35,667 nt of DNA from Elusimicrobia bacterium GWB2_63_22 (GTDB taxonomy: Bacteria; Elusimicrobiota; Elusimicrobia; Elusimicrobiales; UBA9959), in the NCBI GenBank assembly GCA_001799735.1, contig MGUA01000034.1, positions 121,227 to 156,893 of the forward strand, in the 5' to 3' direction. A program made the position numbers and the translations under genes. Each line of letters starts with the position of its first letter. The first letter of the stretch is position 1. The notes beneath the pieces are model-generated. The model did not search any database. It saw only the letters and a list, made by a program, of their open reading frames with translations, and was not told where the DNA came from. Below are positions 8,254-16,077 of the stretch, piece by piece.

Positions 8254-10707
8254 ATGAAAAAAATAACTTTCCTGACCGACGCGCAGATCAAGACCGAAGC
8301 GGAGCGCTGCCTCTACTGCGAGGACAAGCCCTGCCAGAAGGCCTGCCCGGCCGACTGCTCCCCCGCCGATTTCATCATGGCCGTGCGCCAGATGGCTCCC
8401 TCCGATTTCAAACGCTCCGCCGCGCTGATCATGGGGCACAACACTTTCGGCGGCGTCTGCGGCGCCGTCTGCCCCGACTGGTTCTGCGTAAAGGCCTGCT
8501 CCCGCAAGCTGTTCGACAACCCGATAAAGATCCCGCCCATGCAGGCCGCCATCGTACAGCGGGCCAAAGAGCTGGGCGTGATGCCCGAATTTAAGAAAGC
8601 CAGGCCCAACGGCAAAAAGGTCGCCGTGATAGGCGCCGGCCCCGCCGGCTTCTCCGCCGCGGGCACGCTGGCCCAGCTCGGCTACAAAGTGGACGTCTTC
8701 GAGAAGGACAAGCGGGCCGGCGGCGCCTGCAACCTTATCCCCGACGCCCGCTTCCCGAAAGAAGTCCTGAAGACGGAGATTGAATGGGTCAAGAAACTCG
8801 GCGACATAACGGTAAAAACCGGCGCGGGCGTTAAGGACCCCGCAACGCTCCTGAAGAAATACGATTCTGTAATAGTCACCGCCGGCGTGGAAGAACAGCT
8901 TAAGCTCGGCATAGAGGGCGAGGCCCTGGGCGTAGAAGGCCTGGAATACCTCCGCAACACTGCCAAGTACAAGGTGAAAGGCCGGAACGTGGCGGTGGTC
9001 GGCGGCGGCGCCGTGGCCGCAGACTGCGCGATGAAAGCGTTGGAGTACGGCGCGGCCCGCGCCGAGATCTTTACCCGCAAGAACATCGGCGACATACAGC
9101 TGCCCGAGCACGAACTGCGCGACATCCTGAAGGCCGGCATCAACATCAACGGCCGCTCCCGCATCACCGGCATCCTCAAAGGCGGAAAAGGCATAAAGGT
9201 AGTCCGCCTCGACGACAAAGCCAAGGACATAGCCGGCACGGAGCAGGTCCGTTCCGACATACAGTTCACCGTGCTCGCCATCAAGAACATCCCCGTCTTC
9301 AAGGATAAAAAAGAGAAGGGCGTATTCCTGGCCGGCGACTGCCGCAACGGCGCGGCCACCGTGGTAGAGGGCACCGCCTCCGCCAAGAACGCGGCTATGG
9401 CGGCACACGCCTACATGCAGGGTAAAAAAGCGCCGGTCATCGTGGACGACAAGAAGAGCCATGTTATGCTGGCGGGCCGCGACCTGCAGCCTGTCGACCT
9501 GACCACCGACTTCTTCGGCAGAAAGCTTAAATCCCCGTTCATCATCTCCGCCTCCCCCCACTCCGACGGCTACGACCAGGTAAAGGCTGCCTACGAGGCC
9601 GGCTGGCCCGGCGTGGTGATGAAGACCGCCTTCGACGGCCTGCACATCCACATCCCGTCGGAATACATGGTGACCTTCACCGAGAACACCTACGGCAATT
9701 CCGACAACGTCTCGGGGCACCCGCTCGACCGCGTCTGCAAAGAGGTGGCGCGGCTGGTAAAGGAATACCCGGACCGCCTCACCGCGGCCTCCACCGGCGG
9801 CCCGGTGACCGGCAACGACGAGTTCGACCGGAAAGGCTGGCAGAGCAACACCCTCAAGCTCGAGAAAGCCGGCGCTATGGCCATCGAGTACTCGCTGTCC
9901 TGCCCGCAGGGCGGCGACGGCACCAAGGGCGACATCGTCTCCCAGGACCCGGAGCTGGCCGCCAAGATCATCGGCTGGGTGATGGAAGTCTCGGACCCGA
10001 ACATCCCCAAACTATTCAAGCTGACCGGCGCCGTAACGGCGATCTGGCAGGTGGTCAACGCCATAAAGCAGGTCTATGCCAAGTATCCCCACAAGAAGGC
10101 CGGCATAACCCTGGCCAACTCCTTCCCGGCGCTCTCCTTCCGCCCGCGCATGAGCGGCAAGGGCAAGTGGGAAGAAGGCATGATAGTGGGCATGAGCGGC
10201 GAGGGCGTGGCCCCCATCAGCAACCTGACCATCGCCAAAGCCGTAGGTCTCGGCGTGCCGATCTCCGGCAACGGCGGGCCCATGGACTACAAGGCCGCCG
10301 CGCATTTCCTGGCGCTGGGTGCCAAGTCCGTGCAGTTCTGCACCGTGGTCATGAAGTACGGCTTCGGCGTGATAGGCGAACTGGAAGCCGGCCTCAGCCA
10401 CATGCTCGAGGAGAAGGGCTATAAATCCGTCGAGGAATTTATCGGCTGCGCCCTGCCCTCCCCGGTGACCAACTTCCCCGACCTCACCCCTGTAAAGAAC
10501 ATCCCGTCGGTGGACGCAGAGCTGTGCCGCCACTGCGGCAACTGCGAGCGCTGCGGCTACCTGGCCGTCAAACTGGACGGCAGCAAGGTCCCGGCTTTCG
10601 ACGCGTCCAAGTGCATAGGCTGCTCGCTGTGCGTGAAGAAATGCTTCTCCGGCGCGCTCAAGATGCGAAAGCGCACCCCGGCCGAACTGAAGGTCTGCCC
10701 GGACTAA
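8254..10707 (+). CDS. Dihydropyrimidine-dehydrogenase-like iron-sulfur flavoprotein with altered active site
   Basis: An 817-residue fusion with the layout of mammalian dihydropyrimidine dehydrogenase or bacterial PreT+PreA. N-terminal Fe-S motifs are CLYCEDKPCQKACPADC (19-35) and CGAVCPDWFCVKAC. A GltD-like FAD site (GAGPAG, 127-132) and a NAD(P)H site (VVGGGAVAADC, about 248-258) follow, then an FMN barrel (about 410-740) with the FMN-binding Lys in KLTGAVT. Two C-terminal 4Fe-4S motifs are CRHCGNCERC and CIGCSLCVKKC. The pyrimidine-binding Asn of NLSCP is Ser547 here, and the catalytic Cys position is Val562/Ser563, so a different substrate is likely. GAAGAGG precedes the ATG. It lies upstream of the SsnA-type gene, suggesting a purine-like substrate. 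Confidence 0.88.
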   Translation: MKKITFLTDAQIKTEAERCLYCEDKPCQKACPADCSPADFIMAVRQMAPSDFKRSAALIMGHNTFGGVCGAVCPDWFCVKACSRKLFDNPIKIPPMQAAIVQRAKELGVMPEFKKARPNGKKVAVIGAGPAGFSAAGTLAQLGYKVDVFEKDKRAGGACNLIPDARFPKEVLKTEIEWVKKLGDITVKTGAGVKDPATLLKKYDSVIVTAGVEEQLKLGIEGEALGVEGLEYLRNTAKYKVKGRNVAVVGGGAVAADCAMKALEYGAARAEIFTRKNIGDIQLPEHELRDILKAGININGRSRITGILKGGKGIKVVRLDDKAKDIAGTEQVRSDIQFTVLAIKNIPVFKDKKEKGVFLAGDCRNGAATVVEGTASAKNAAMAAHAYMQGKKAPVIVDDKKSHVMLAGRDLQPVDLTTDFFGRKLKSPFIISASPHSDGYDQVKAAYEAGWPGVVMKTAFDGLHIHIPSEYMVTFTENTYGNSDNVSGHPLDRVCKEVARLVKEYPDRLTAASTGGPVTGNDEFDRKGWQSNTLKLEKAGAMAIEYSLSCPQGGDGTKGDIVSQDPELAAKIIGWVMEVSDPNIPKLFKLTGAVTAIWQVVNAIKQVYAKYPHKKAGITLANSFPALSFRPRMSGKGKWEEGMIVGMSGEGVAPISNLTIAKAVGLGVPISGNGGPMDYKAAAHFLALGAKSVQFCTVVMKYGFGVIGELEAGLSHMLEEKGYKSVEEFIGCALPSPVTNFPDLTPVKNIPSVDAELCRHCGNCERCGYLAVKLDGSKVPAFDASKCIGCSLCVKKCFSGALKMRKRTPAELKVCPD

Positions 10708-10725
10708 AGCCGACCGGGAATTTTT

Positions 10726-10796
10726 TCGTCATCCCGGCAAAAGCCGGGATCCAGCCCTGACCCGGAACTGGACACCGGCTTTCGCTGGTGTGACGA
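10726..10796. repeat. REP-like paired palindrome between flavoprotein and ssnA genes
   Basis: The 71-base block begins TCGTCA and ends TGACGA. The left arm forms a hairpin (CATCCCGGC / GCCGGGAT) and the right arm a second (CACCGGC TTTC GCTGGTG). Translated, it gives the well-known VIPAKAGIQ / IPAFAGMT peptides of dispersed extragenic palindromes. It fills almost all of the gap and may stabilise or attenuate the transcript. Confidence 0.8.
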
Positions 10797-10812
10797 GGTC
10801 GAAGGACACAAC

Positions 10813-12135
10813 ATGAAGAGCATACTCATAAAGAACGGCATCATCGCCACCCTCGGCGCGAAGAACAAGGTGCTCACCGGCCACGCCCTGCTGATAGAGG
10901 ACGGCCTGGTAAAGAAGATAGCCCCGCAGAAAACCTTCAAGGGCAAATACGGCAAGGTGATAGACGCCTCCGGCAAACTGGTAATGCCGGGCTTCATCAA
11001 CGCGCACATGCACTTCTACAGCACGTTCGCGCGCGGCCTGGGCAAGGCGGAGCCCTCCCGCAACTTCGTCGAGATCCTCAACAATCTCTGGTGGCGGCTG
11101 GACAAGCAGCTCACCAACGCGGATTCCTATTATAGCGCCGTAATCCCGCTCATCAACGCCATCCGCAAAGGCACCACCACTCTCATAGACCACCACGCCA
11201 GCCCCTTCAACATTACCGGCTCGCTGGCGGCGGTAGAGCAGGCTGTGCGCGAGACCGGCCTGCGCGCGGCCCTCTGCTACGAGATCTCCGACCGCGACGG
11301 CAAAGAGAAGGCCAAAGAAGGCCTGGACGAGAATTCCGCCTTTATCGCCGCCTGCCAGGCTAAAGACGACAATACGGTGAAGGCCATGTTCGGCCTGCAC
11401 GCCTCTTTTACCCTCTCCGACGAGACGCTGGAGGAGGCGGCCTACCGCGGCCACAAGCTCGGCGCCGGTTTCCACATCCACACCGCGGAATCCCAGGCCG
11501 ACCAGATAGACTGCGAATCGCACCACAAGCTGCGCGTGGTAGAGCGCCTGCGCGACTTCGGCATCCTCGGCCGCCAGTCCATAGCCGCCCATTGCGTGCA
11601 CGTCAGCGAGAAGGAAATAGAGATCTTGAAAGAGACCGAGACCGCGGTGGTCCACAACCCGCAGTCCAACGCCAATAACTCGGTAGGCATAGCCGACATC
11701 ACCGCCCTGACCGAAAAGGGAGTGCTGGTAGGCCTCGGCACCGACGCCATGACCGTCAACATGCTGGAAGAAGTCCGCTGCGCCCTCTGGCTGCAACACT
11801 TGAAGCGAGACCCGTCCCAGGGCTTCATGGAGACCGCCAACGCCCTGCTGGTCAACAACGCCGTGATAGCCAACCGCTACTTCAAGGGCCTGGGCGAACT
11901 GAAGGCCGGCTTTGCCGCCGACATAGCGATAATAGACTATCTCCCCCCCACGCCGATGGACGCCTCCAACTTCGCGGGGCATCTGATCTTCGGCATCAGC
12001 CAGGCCACGGTGGACACCACCATAGCGGCGGGCCAGGTGCTCATGGAGAACAAGGAGTTGAAACTGGACCTGGACGAGGCGGAAGTCTCGGCCAAGTCCA
12101 TGGAACTGGCGAAGAAACTCTGGAAGAAGTTCTGA
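10813..12135 (+). CDS. ssnA: SsnA-type putative aminohydrolase
   Basis: A 440-residue amidohydrolase closely resembling E. coli SsnA in length and sequence. Shared features are FINAHMHFYSTFARGL (metal ligands HMH), NLWWRLDKQL, TLIDHHASPFNITGSL, the later ligands in HIHTAES and AAHCVHV, the shortened VVHNPQSNANNSVG, GLGTDAMTVNMLEE, and PTPMDASNFAGHLIFG near the end. Such enzymes hydrolyse amino groups of purine-like rings, but SsnA itself has no proven substrate. GAAGGA lies eight bases before the ATG. It follows the flavoprotein after the REP-like block and ends at a strong terminator. With the second deaminase at 4222-5592, the region encodes two related heterocycle deaminases. Confidence 0.92.
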   Translation: MKSILIKNGIIATLGAKNKVLTGHALLIEDGLVKKIAPQKTFKGKYGKVIDASGKLVMPGFINAHMHFYSTFARGLGKAEPSRNFVEILNNLWWRLDKQLTNADSYYSAVIPLINAIRKGTTTLIDHHASPFNITGSLAAVEQAVRETGLRAALCYEISDRDGKEKAKEGLDENSAFIAACQAKDDNTVKAMFGLHASFTLSDETLEEAAYRGHKLGAGFHIHTAESQADQIDCESHHKLRVVERLRDFGILGRQSIAAHCVHVSEKEIEILKETETAVVHNPQSNANNSVGIADITALTEKGVLVGLGTDAMTVNMLEEVRCALWLQHLKRDPSQGFMETANALLVNNAVIANRYFKGLGELKAGFAADIAIIDYLPPTPMDASNFAGHLIFGISQATVDTTIAAGQVLMENKELKLDLDEAEVSAKSMELAKKLWKKF

Positions 12136-12142
12136 CCCAGGG

Positions 12143-12190
12143 GCCGCAAATGAAAGAGCCCGCCTGCGAGCGGGCTCTTTCATTTGCGGC
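12143..12190. terminator. Perfect bidirectional terminator between ssnA and the histidine kinase
   Basis: A perfect 21-base inverted repeat (12143-12163 with 12170-12190) around a 6-base loop separates two convergent genes. AAATGAAAGAG / CTCTTTCATTT inside the arms gives T-rich ends in both directions. Confidence 0.9.
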
Positions 12191-12197
12191 GACCGGG

Positions 12198-13463
12198 TTA
12201 GACCACCAGCGGCAGGCGGGTTATAACGTTTAAGCCGCCCTCCGGCCTGTTGGCGAATTGTATATCCCCGGAGTTGCGGGCCAGCAGGTCATGGGTCACC
12301 AGCAGCCCCACGCCGGTGCCGTCCGGCTTGGTGGTGATCTTCCTGCGGAAGGCGTTATGGAGCAGGTCCAGCGGCATGCCGGGTCCGTTGTCGGAGATAG
12401 CCACCACAACCTCCCTCTCCTCACACCTTATCTCTATCTCCACTACCTTGCCGGCAGAATTATCGCTGACGGCGTCAAAAGCGTTCTTAAGTATATTGAA
12501 ATAGGCCTGTTGCAGGTCCGGCCGCGAGGCGAAGACGCATATCTTCATTTTCTCCGGGTACTTTTTCACCAGCGTTACGCCTCTCGCCTGCGGCGCGAAA
12601 GAGGCCACGGCCAGTATCTGCCTGAAGAACTCCAGCAGTTCCAGCCTTTCGGCCGGCACCGGGGAAGTCTTGCCGAAGCGCGTGATGGCCTCCAGCGAAG
12701 CCGCCATGTCCGTCACCGCCGTATCAATGTCGCCCAGGGACTGCCTCAACTCCAAGGGATGGCCCTTAAGCAGCTCTATCTGCAGATAACCAGAAATTGC
12801 TCCCAGCGGGTTACGCAGGTTATGCACTATATGGTGGGCCAGCGCGCCTATATGCGCGGTAGCCTCCAGTTCGGAGAATTTCTTAAGCAAGCCTTCTTTC
12901 TGCTCGTTCTCCATTGCCAGTTTGACCAGCACGGCGTTTATTATCAGGCGGGAACTGAACCCGGCCATTATAATATAGGTGCAGTTGAGCCCCGCCACCA
13001 GCCAGACAATAACGGGGTTGGGATAAAGCGCGGCCTGCAGGGTGGGCGGCACCCCGAACATGCCGTGTATATCGCAGCATACGGAAAGCAGGTAACAGAG
13101 CGCGGCGAACACCGGCACCCACGGGTCGTCTATGCCGTACATCGCCTCGGAAATTATCACCCAGAAGAAAAGGAAGATGAACGGCGAGGACATACCGCCG
13201 GTATCCATCACCGCGAAAGCCAGCAGTGCCACATTGAACCAGGTAAGAGAAATATAAAAAAGGCGTTTCCTGTTGAAACGCGGGAAGAGCAGCCAGCCGC
13301 CCAAATGCGCAAGGCCGGACAATGCGGCGCTGGCGGCGAAGACCGCGCTGAACGGCGGCGAGGGCAGCAGCCACAGCAGGGCGCTGCCGCAGCCCATGGC
13401 GCCCACCATGGCCATGCTGCGGCGCAGCATGGCCGGGTTAAGCACGCCGCGCATGGGGTTCAT
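12198..13463 (-). CDS. Membrane histidine kinase of the carotenoid operon
   Basis: A 421-residue sensor kinase. Residues 15-180 contain about six hydrophobic segments without a large periplasmic loop, implying sensing within or at the membrane. A short coiled linker leads to the H-box AHHIVHNLRNPLG with phosphoacceptor His214. ATP-binding motifs follow: NILKNAFDAV (N-box), ISDNGPGMP (G1), and GTGVGLLVTHDLL (G2). No receiver or regulator gene is adjacent. The ATG overlaps the preceding stop in ATGA, with GGAGG upstream, so it is cotranslated with the lycopene-cyclase-like genes. This suggests that it senses, or is tuned by, membrane or carotenoid state (inference). Confidence 0.9.
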   Translation of the reverse strand: MNPMRGVLNPAMLRRSMAMVGAMGCGSALLWLLPSPPFSAVFAASAALSGLAHLGGWLLFPRFNRKRLFYISLTWFNVALLAFAVMDTGGMSSPFIFLFFWVIISEAMYGIDDPWVPVFAALCYLLSVCCDIHGMFGVPPTLQAALYPNPVIVWLVAGLNCTYIIMAGFSSRLIINAVLVKLAMENEQKEGLLKKFSELEATAHIGALAHHIVHNLRNPLGAISGYLQIELLKGHPLELRQSLGDIDTAVTDMAASLEAITRFGKTSPVPAERLELLEFFRQILAVASFAPQARGVTLVKKYPEKMKICVFASRPDLQQAYFNILKNAFDAVSDNSAGKVVEIEIRCEEREVVVAISDNGPGMPLDLLHNAFRRKITTKPDGTGVGLLVTHDLLARNSGDIQFANRPEGGLNVITRLPLVV

Positions 13464-13990
13464 CTGCCGCCCTCCAGCGGCCGCTCCCAGTAGCGCACAA
13501 AGGTAGGCCCCACCAGCATCAGCAGGCTGTAACCGAACAAGGCCTCGAGAGGCATATTGACGACCGGGATGTTCCCCCAGTCCCAGAACAGCCGGTCCCA
13601 GCGGTAGGTCCAGAGCCCCAGCTTGGCGCAGGCGGTCTCAATAGGGAAGCACACCAGGGCGCCGGCCAGCACGTCGAAGAGGAAGATGCGCTTGTCGTAC
13701 GGCTCTATCCGGTCCTTCTTAAGAAATTTGCAGTACAATTTCTCCGACACGAAAACGACCAGCGTGAACATGACGCCCCAGCCCAGCACCAGTATCAGCG
13801 GCGTGTCCTTATAGATATTGAGCCGCAGATGGTAGTCCCAGAGCGGTTCGGTGGCGAACTCGTTGAAAGCGCCTATCATGCTGCCGGCTATCATCTCGCC
13901 CAGCACATTGCGCTTAGCGAAGCGTTTGAACAACCACCAGATGATGGGCAGCTGTATGTAGGACCAGACCTCTACGATGATGAGCGTCAT
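13460..13990 (-). CDS. Polytopic membrane protein, possibly CruF-like carotenoid enzyme
   Basis: A 176-residue membrane protein with about five hydrophobic segments. I do not recognise it with certainty. PLILVLGWGVMFTLV after a short aromatic stretch, and DVLAGALVCFPIETACAKLGLWTYR, resemble the PL..PLGW and D....D.....P.A...G.W.W patterns of the CruF/DUF422 carotenoid hydratase family. The tail PVVNMPLEALFGYSLL also echoes the P.EE membrane motif of the neighbouring cyclase halves, so it may be a divergent relative of those. The start at 13990 overlaps the preceding stop (ATGA), and its own stop overlaps the kinase start. A role in modifying a carotenoid end group is inferred from context. 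Confidence 0.72.
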   Translation of the reverse strand: MTLIIVEVWSYIQLPIIWWLFKRFAKRNVLGEMIAGSMIGAFNEFATEPLWDYHLRLNIYKDTPLILVLGWGVMFTLVVFVSEKLYCKFLKKDRIEPYDKRIFLFDVLAGALVCFPIETACAKLGLWTYRWDRLFWDWGNIPVVNMPLEALFGYSLLMLVGPTFVRYWERPLEGGR

Positions 13991-14367
13991 TCTACTTCGC
14001 CTTTCCGGTCGTCCAGCCAGTTCTTGATGGCGTGCAGGCAGATCACCACGAACAGCGGCGGGAACCAGTAGTACAAGAGCGGCTCCTCTATGGGAATGCC
14101 GAAGAACATGGGCCCCACCACCCGGTCCGGGTTCCAGATCCAGTGCTGCCGGCTGACCGAGAAATACTCGGCCAGGAACATGACCACCTCGAAGGTACAG
14201 ATCATGGCTATGGCCGCCGGCCAATGCACCGACTTGCGGGCCGCCCTGTACAGAGGGATGGCGAGCAGCATGAACGGGGCCACCAGCACCACGGTGGCCG
14301 GCCACCTTTTTACCGTCTGCGGCGCGGCGGTCTTCTTTTCTTCTTCGTTGTTCAATGGTTCAGGCAT
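13987..14367 (-). CDS. Lycopene cyclase domain protein (second half, CrtYd-like)
   Basis: A 126-residue membrane protein with three hydrophobic segments after a charged, mostly polar N-terminus. FFGIPIEEPLLYYWFPPLFV carries the P.EE motif of the small heterodimeric lycopene cyclase domain family (CrtYc/CrtYd of actinobacteria, CarR/CrtYB domains of fungi). In that family two such halves combine to close beta-rings on linear carotenes. Its start overlaps the end of the first half gene by eight bases, the usual close spacing of this pair. No phytoene synthase or desaturase is in the window, so the carotene must be made by genes elsewhere. Confidence 0.85.
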   Translation of the reverse strand: MPEPLNNEEEKKTAAPQTVKRWPATVVLVAPFMLLAIPLYRAARKSVHWPAAIAMICTFEVVMFLAEYFSVSRQHWIWNPDRVVGPMFFGIPIEEPLLYYWFPPLFVVICLHAIKNWLDDRKGEVE

Positions 14368-14683
14368 TTAGCTTCTCCAGCAGTTTGCGGTACGAGAGGT
14401 AGATAGCCAGGCAGAAAGGCGTGGCGCCGAACCAGAACACGAACTCCTCCACCGGCGCCGGCCCCAGCCAGATGCCCAGCAGCGGGTCAAACTTCTCAGA
14501 GAAAGACCAGACGTCGAATTTAAGGTAGAGGTACTCCATAATAATGGACAGCACGCCCATTAGCGCGGAGGTCAGCCAGAAAGACTTCTTAAGCGAGCCG
14601 TCGAACAACTTCAGCAGGAAGACAATGAAGAAGAGCGACGGCACCCAGAACAACGCCGTGTAGGTAATGAAGTATAGTGGCAT
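14360..14683 (-). CDS. Lycopene cyclase domain protein (first half, CrtYc-like)
   Basis: A 107-residue membrane protein with three hydrophobic segments: a start MPLYFITYTALFWVPSLFF, a second helix, and LGPAPVEEFVFWFGATPF, which has the family's P.EE motif. It pairs with the next gene to form a split, heterodimeric lycopene cyclase. An in-frame ATG at 14698 (five codons earlier) is possible, but that ATG overlaps the probable -10 element and would lie before the transcription start; neither start has a ribosome site. It is the first gene of a four-gene operon with the second cyclase half, the CruF-like protein and the kinase. Confidence 0.83.
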   Translation of the reverse strand: MPLYFITYTALFWVPSLFFIVFLLKLFDGSLKKSFWLTSALMGVLSIIMEYLYLKFDVWSFSEKFDPLLGIWLGPAPVEEFVFWFGATPFCLAIYLSYRKLLEKLNA

Positions 14684-14696
14684 AGTTTGATATGCC

Positions 14697-14733
14697 ATCT
14701 TACCATGCCGCAGGTCGGAAAATCCCGAAGAGA
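14697..14733 (-). promoter_or_regulatory. Promoter of carotenoid operon with CTTCGGGATT element
   Basis: The minus strand shows TCTCTTCGGGATT (14721-14733), an 18-base spacer, and TAAGAT (14697-14702). The same upstream element occurs before the genes at 24155 and 26872. The -10 overlaps an upstream ATG, so the transcript would start about 14690 and have a very short leader. Confidence 0.55.
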
Positions 14734-14751
14734 TTGTGATTAATAAAAAAA

Positions 14752-14776
14752 TAAGCCCGCCGGGCTGGCGGGCTTA
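14752..14776 (-). terminator. Terminator of the L,D-transpeptidase gene
   Basis: A ten-base stem TAAGCCCGCC / GGCGGGCTTA with a five-base loop, followed on the minus strand by a T-rich run. It lies just after the transpeptidase stop and isolates that gene from the carotenoid operon. Confidence 0.88.
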
Positions 14777-14798
14777 CTGAAACAGAGTATATCTGGCC

Positions 14799-15479
14799 TT
14801 AATTAGCTGGGGTCGTCCCTGTCACACAGATGCTGGCGTTAGCCTTGCCGGCGGCCTTTACCACTCCGAAAAGCGTCTGGGCGTTGGCCTTGGACAGGCG
14901 TATGCAGCCGTGCGAGGCGGGCTGGCCCAGCTTCCATTCCGCCTCGGTGCCGTGGAGGGCGATATTGCCGTTAAAGAAGATGGAGTGGGGCATGGGCGCG
15001 CTGTTATAGAGGCTGGAGTAATGCATGGTCTCTATAAAGTCCGGGGCGAAGCACCGGCCGCTGCCGGGAGTGCCGTGCTCTGGGGGCAGGCCGGAGGAGA
15101 TCTTGAAAGTGGCGGAACTGCCGGGGGCGGTATAGCGCAGGCGCTGGGCGCTTAGGTCTATGGTTATCTGCACCGTGGCGAGCTTTGCCAGGTCGTTGCT
15201 GATTTTGTAGCGGGCCGGGAAACCATAGGCTTCCGCCCCGTCGTTGACCGGCAGGCCGAAGGCCAGCCCCACTTCCTCGGGGGTACGTTCGTCTATAAAC
15301 TTATCCGGATCGGCGGCGGCCTCCGCCCGCAGGGTTTCGGCGTCGCCTTGCGGCAGGGCCGCGGCGGGGATATAGGCCGCGACCGCATCGGAATCAAGCC
15401 CGTCGAACTCCCAGGCGGCCGAGTTGCCCGCGGCTAAAGCCAGCAGGGCGCAGGCTGCGGCAAATTTAAGGCTCTTCAT
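14799..15479 (-). CDS. L,D-transpeptidase (YkuD family)
   Basis: A 226-residue secreted enzyme that forms 3-3 peptidoglycan crosslinks or attaches proteins to the wall. A signal peptide is visible at 1-22 (MKSLKFAAACALLALAAGNS AA). The YkuD domain covers about 100-220, starting with IDLSAQRLRYTA and ending with the active-site motif: His176 in ALHGTE, then SHGCIRL with His190 and catalytic Cys192. Length is typical of single-domain members, with a short linker of about 75 residues after the signal. GGAG lies upstream of the ATG. It has its own terminator and probably its own promoter. Confidence 0.92.
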   Translation of the reverse strand: MKSLKFAAACALLALAAGNSAAWEFDGLDSDAVAAYIPAAALPQGDAETLRAEAAADPDKFIDERTPEEVGLAFGLPVNDGAEAYGFPARYKISNDLAKLATVQITIDLSAQRLRYTAPGSSATFKISSGLPPEHGTPGSGRCFAPDFIETMHYSSLYNSAPMPHSIFFNGNIALHGTEAEWKLGQPASHGCIRLSKANAQTLFGVVKAAGKANASICVTGTTPAN

Positions 15480-15531
15480 TATTCAACTCCTTGTTATGGC
15501 TGCAAGGATAATTGAACCAAAATATTAAAAA

Positions 15532-15565
15532 TCCGGTATGAGCCAAAAGAACCCTAAAATGTCAA
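15532..15565 (-). promoter_or_regulatory. Possible promoter of the L,D-transpeptidase gene
   Basis: TTGACA on the minus strand (15560-15565) overlaps the stop of a small upstream gene. Only a poor -10 is seen at 18 bases (TCATAC); an AT-rich TATTTT further down is an alternative. Tentative. Confidence 0.3.
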
Positions 15566-15735
15566 TCTTTAGGCCCCCCTCCGCATAGGCCCTTTATCCC
15601 CTGATCATCCACAGCCATGTCCGCCACCATCCAACCGCCGGATATAAAGAGGAAACCACATATGAGGCAGGAGAAAAAGACCAAAACGGAGAGCGCCAGA
15701 GCGGCCAGGCCGCAGAGTTTGGGGAAGAGCTGCAC
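15562..15735 (-). CDS. Small membrane protein (hypothetical)
   Basis: A 57-residue protein with one long hydrophobic stretch, LAALALSVLVFFSCLICGFLFI, and a short polar tail. I chose GTG at 15735 because GGAG lies eight bases upstream; the longer open frame above it runs antisense-like through the zinc-binding gene. It lies 26 bases after that gene. I do not recognise it, and it could be a non-coding open frame. Confidence 0.42.
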   Translation of the reverse strand: MQLFPKLCGLAALALSVLVFFSCLICGFLFISGGWMVADMAVDDQGIKGLCGGGPKD

Positions 15736-15761
15736 TATTAAATCTCCATCGCAGGGAACAA

Positions 15762-15971
15762 TCAGGTGGCCGGCTCTTCCGGCAAAGACTTTTGGTACTC
15801 TTGATACCACTCTTCGCCGCCGTATATTTTCCGCATGCAATCCGGGCACACGCCATGCGAATAACTGGTTTCACCATCATTTACCGGCGGCAGTTCAAAC
15901 TTGGACCAATCGCCGTTGGTGTCGTGCCTTTTTCCGCACACGCAGCAAAGAACTATGAATTTACGCGACAT
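15762..15971 (-). CDS. Small CxxC...CxxC zinc-binding protein
   Basis: A 69-residue protein with LCCVCGKRHD near the start and SHGVCPDCMRKIYG in the middle, giving two CxxC pairs about 35 residues apart. The spacing and the SHG.CP.C...Y signature match the small zinc module often found free or at the C-terminus of PAS and receiver proteins in environmental bacteria; its function is not known. The start is uncertain: ATG at 15971 gives MSRKFIV, ATG at 15980 adds three residues, and neither has a clear ribosome site. Confidence 0.68.
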   Translation of the reverse strand: MSRKFIVLCCVCGKRHDTNGDWSKFELPPVNDGETSYSHGVCPDCMRKIYGGEEWYQEYQKSLPEEPAT

Positions 15972-16077
15972 AGCAGGCATCGTCAAATAGTATCAGTTCG
16001 CTTTCTGGAAAGGACACTAAATTTATTTTTAAGTTCCAGCGCGGATCTTCGAACTCCGCCACTGCCACATCGTATTA

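Noticed and set aside
8233-9720. Minus-strand open frame opposite the flavoprotein
   Set aside because: The flavoprotein frame has intact cofactor motifs throughout; the opposite frame shows low-complexity composition only.
10524-10760. Short plus-strand frame ending in FFVIPAKAGIQP
   Set aside because: It is an out-of-frame part of the flavoprotein gene running into the REP-like palindrome, not a gene.
15972-16077. Possible tRNA-like GTTCGAAGATCC stretch after motB
   Set aside because: No acceptor stem, D-arm or anticodon arm can be drawn around it; the T-arm resemblance is by chance.
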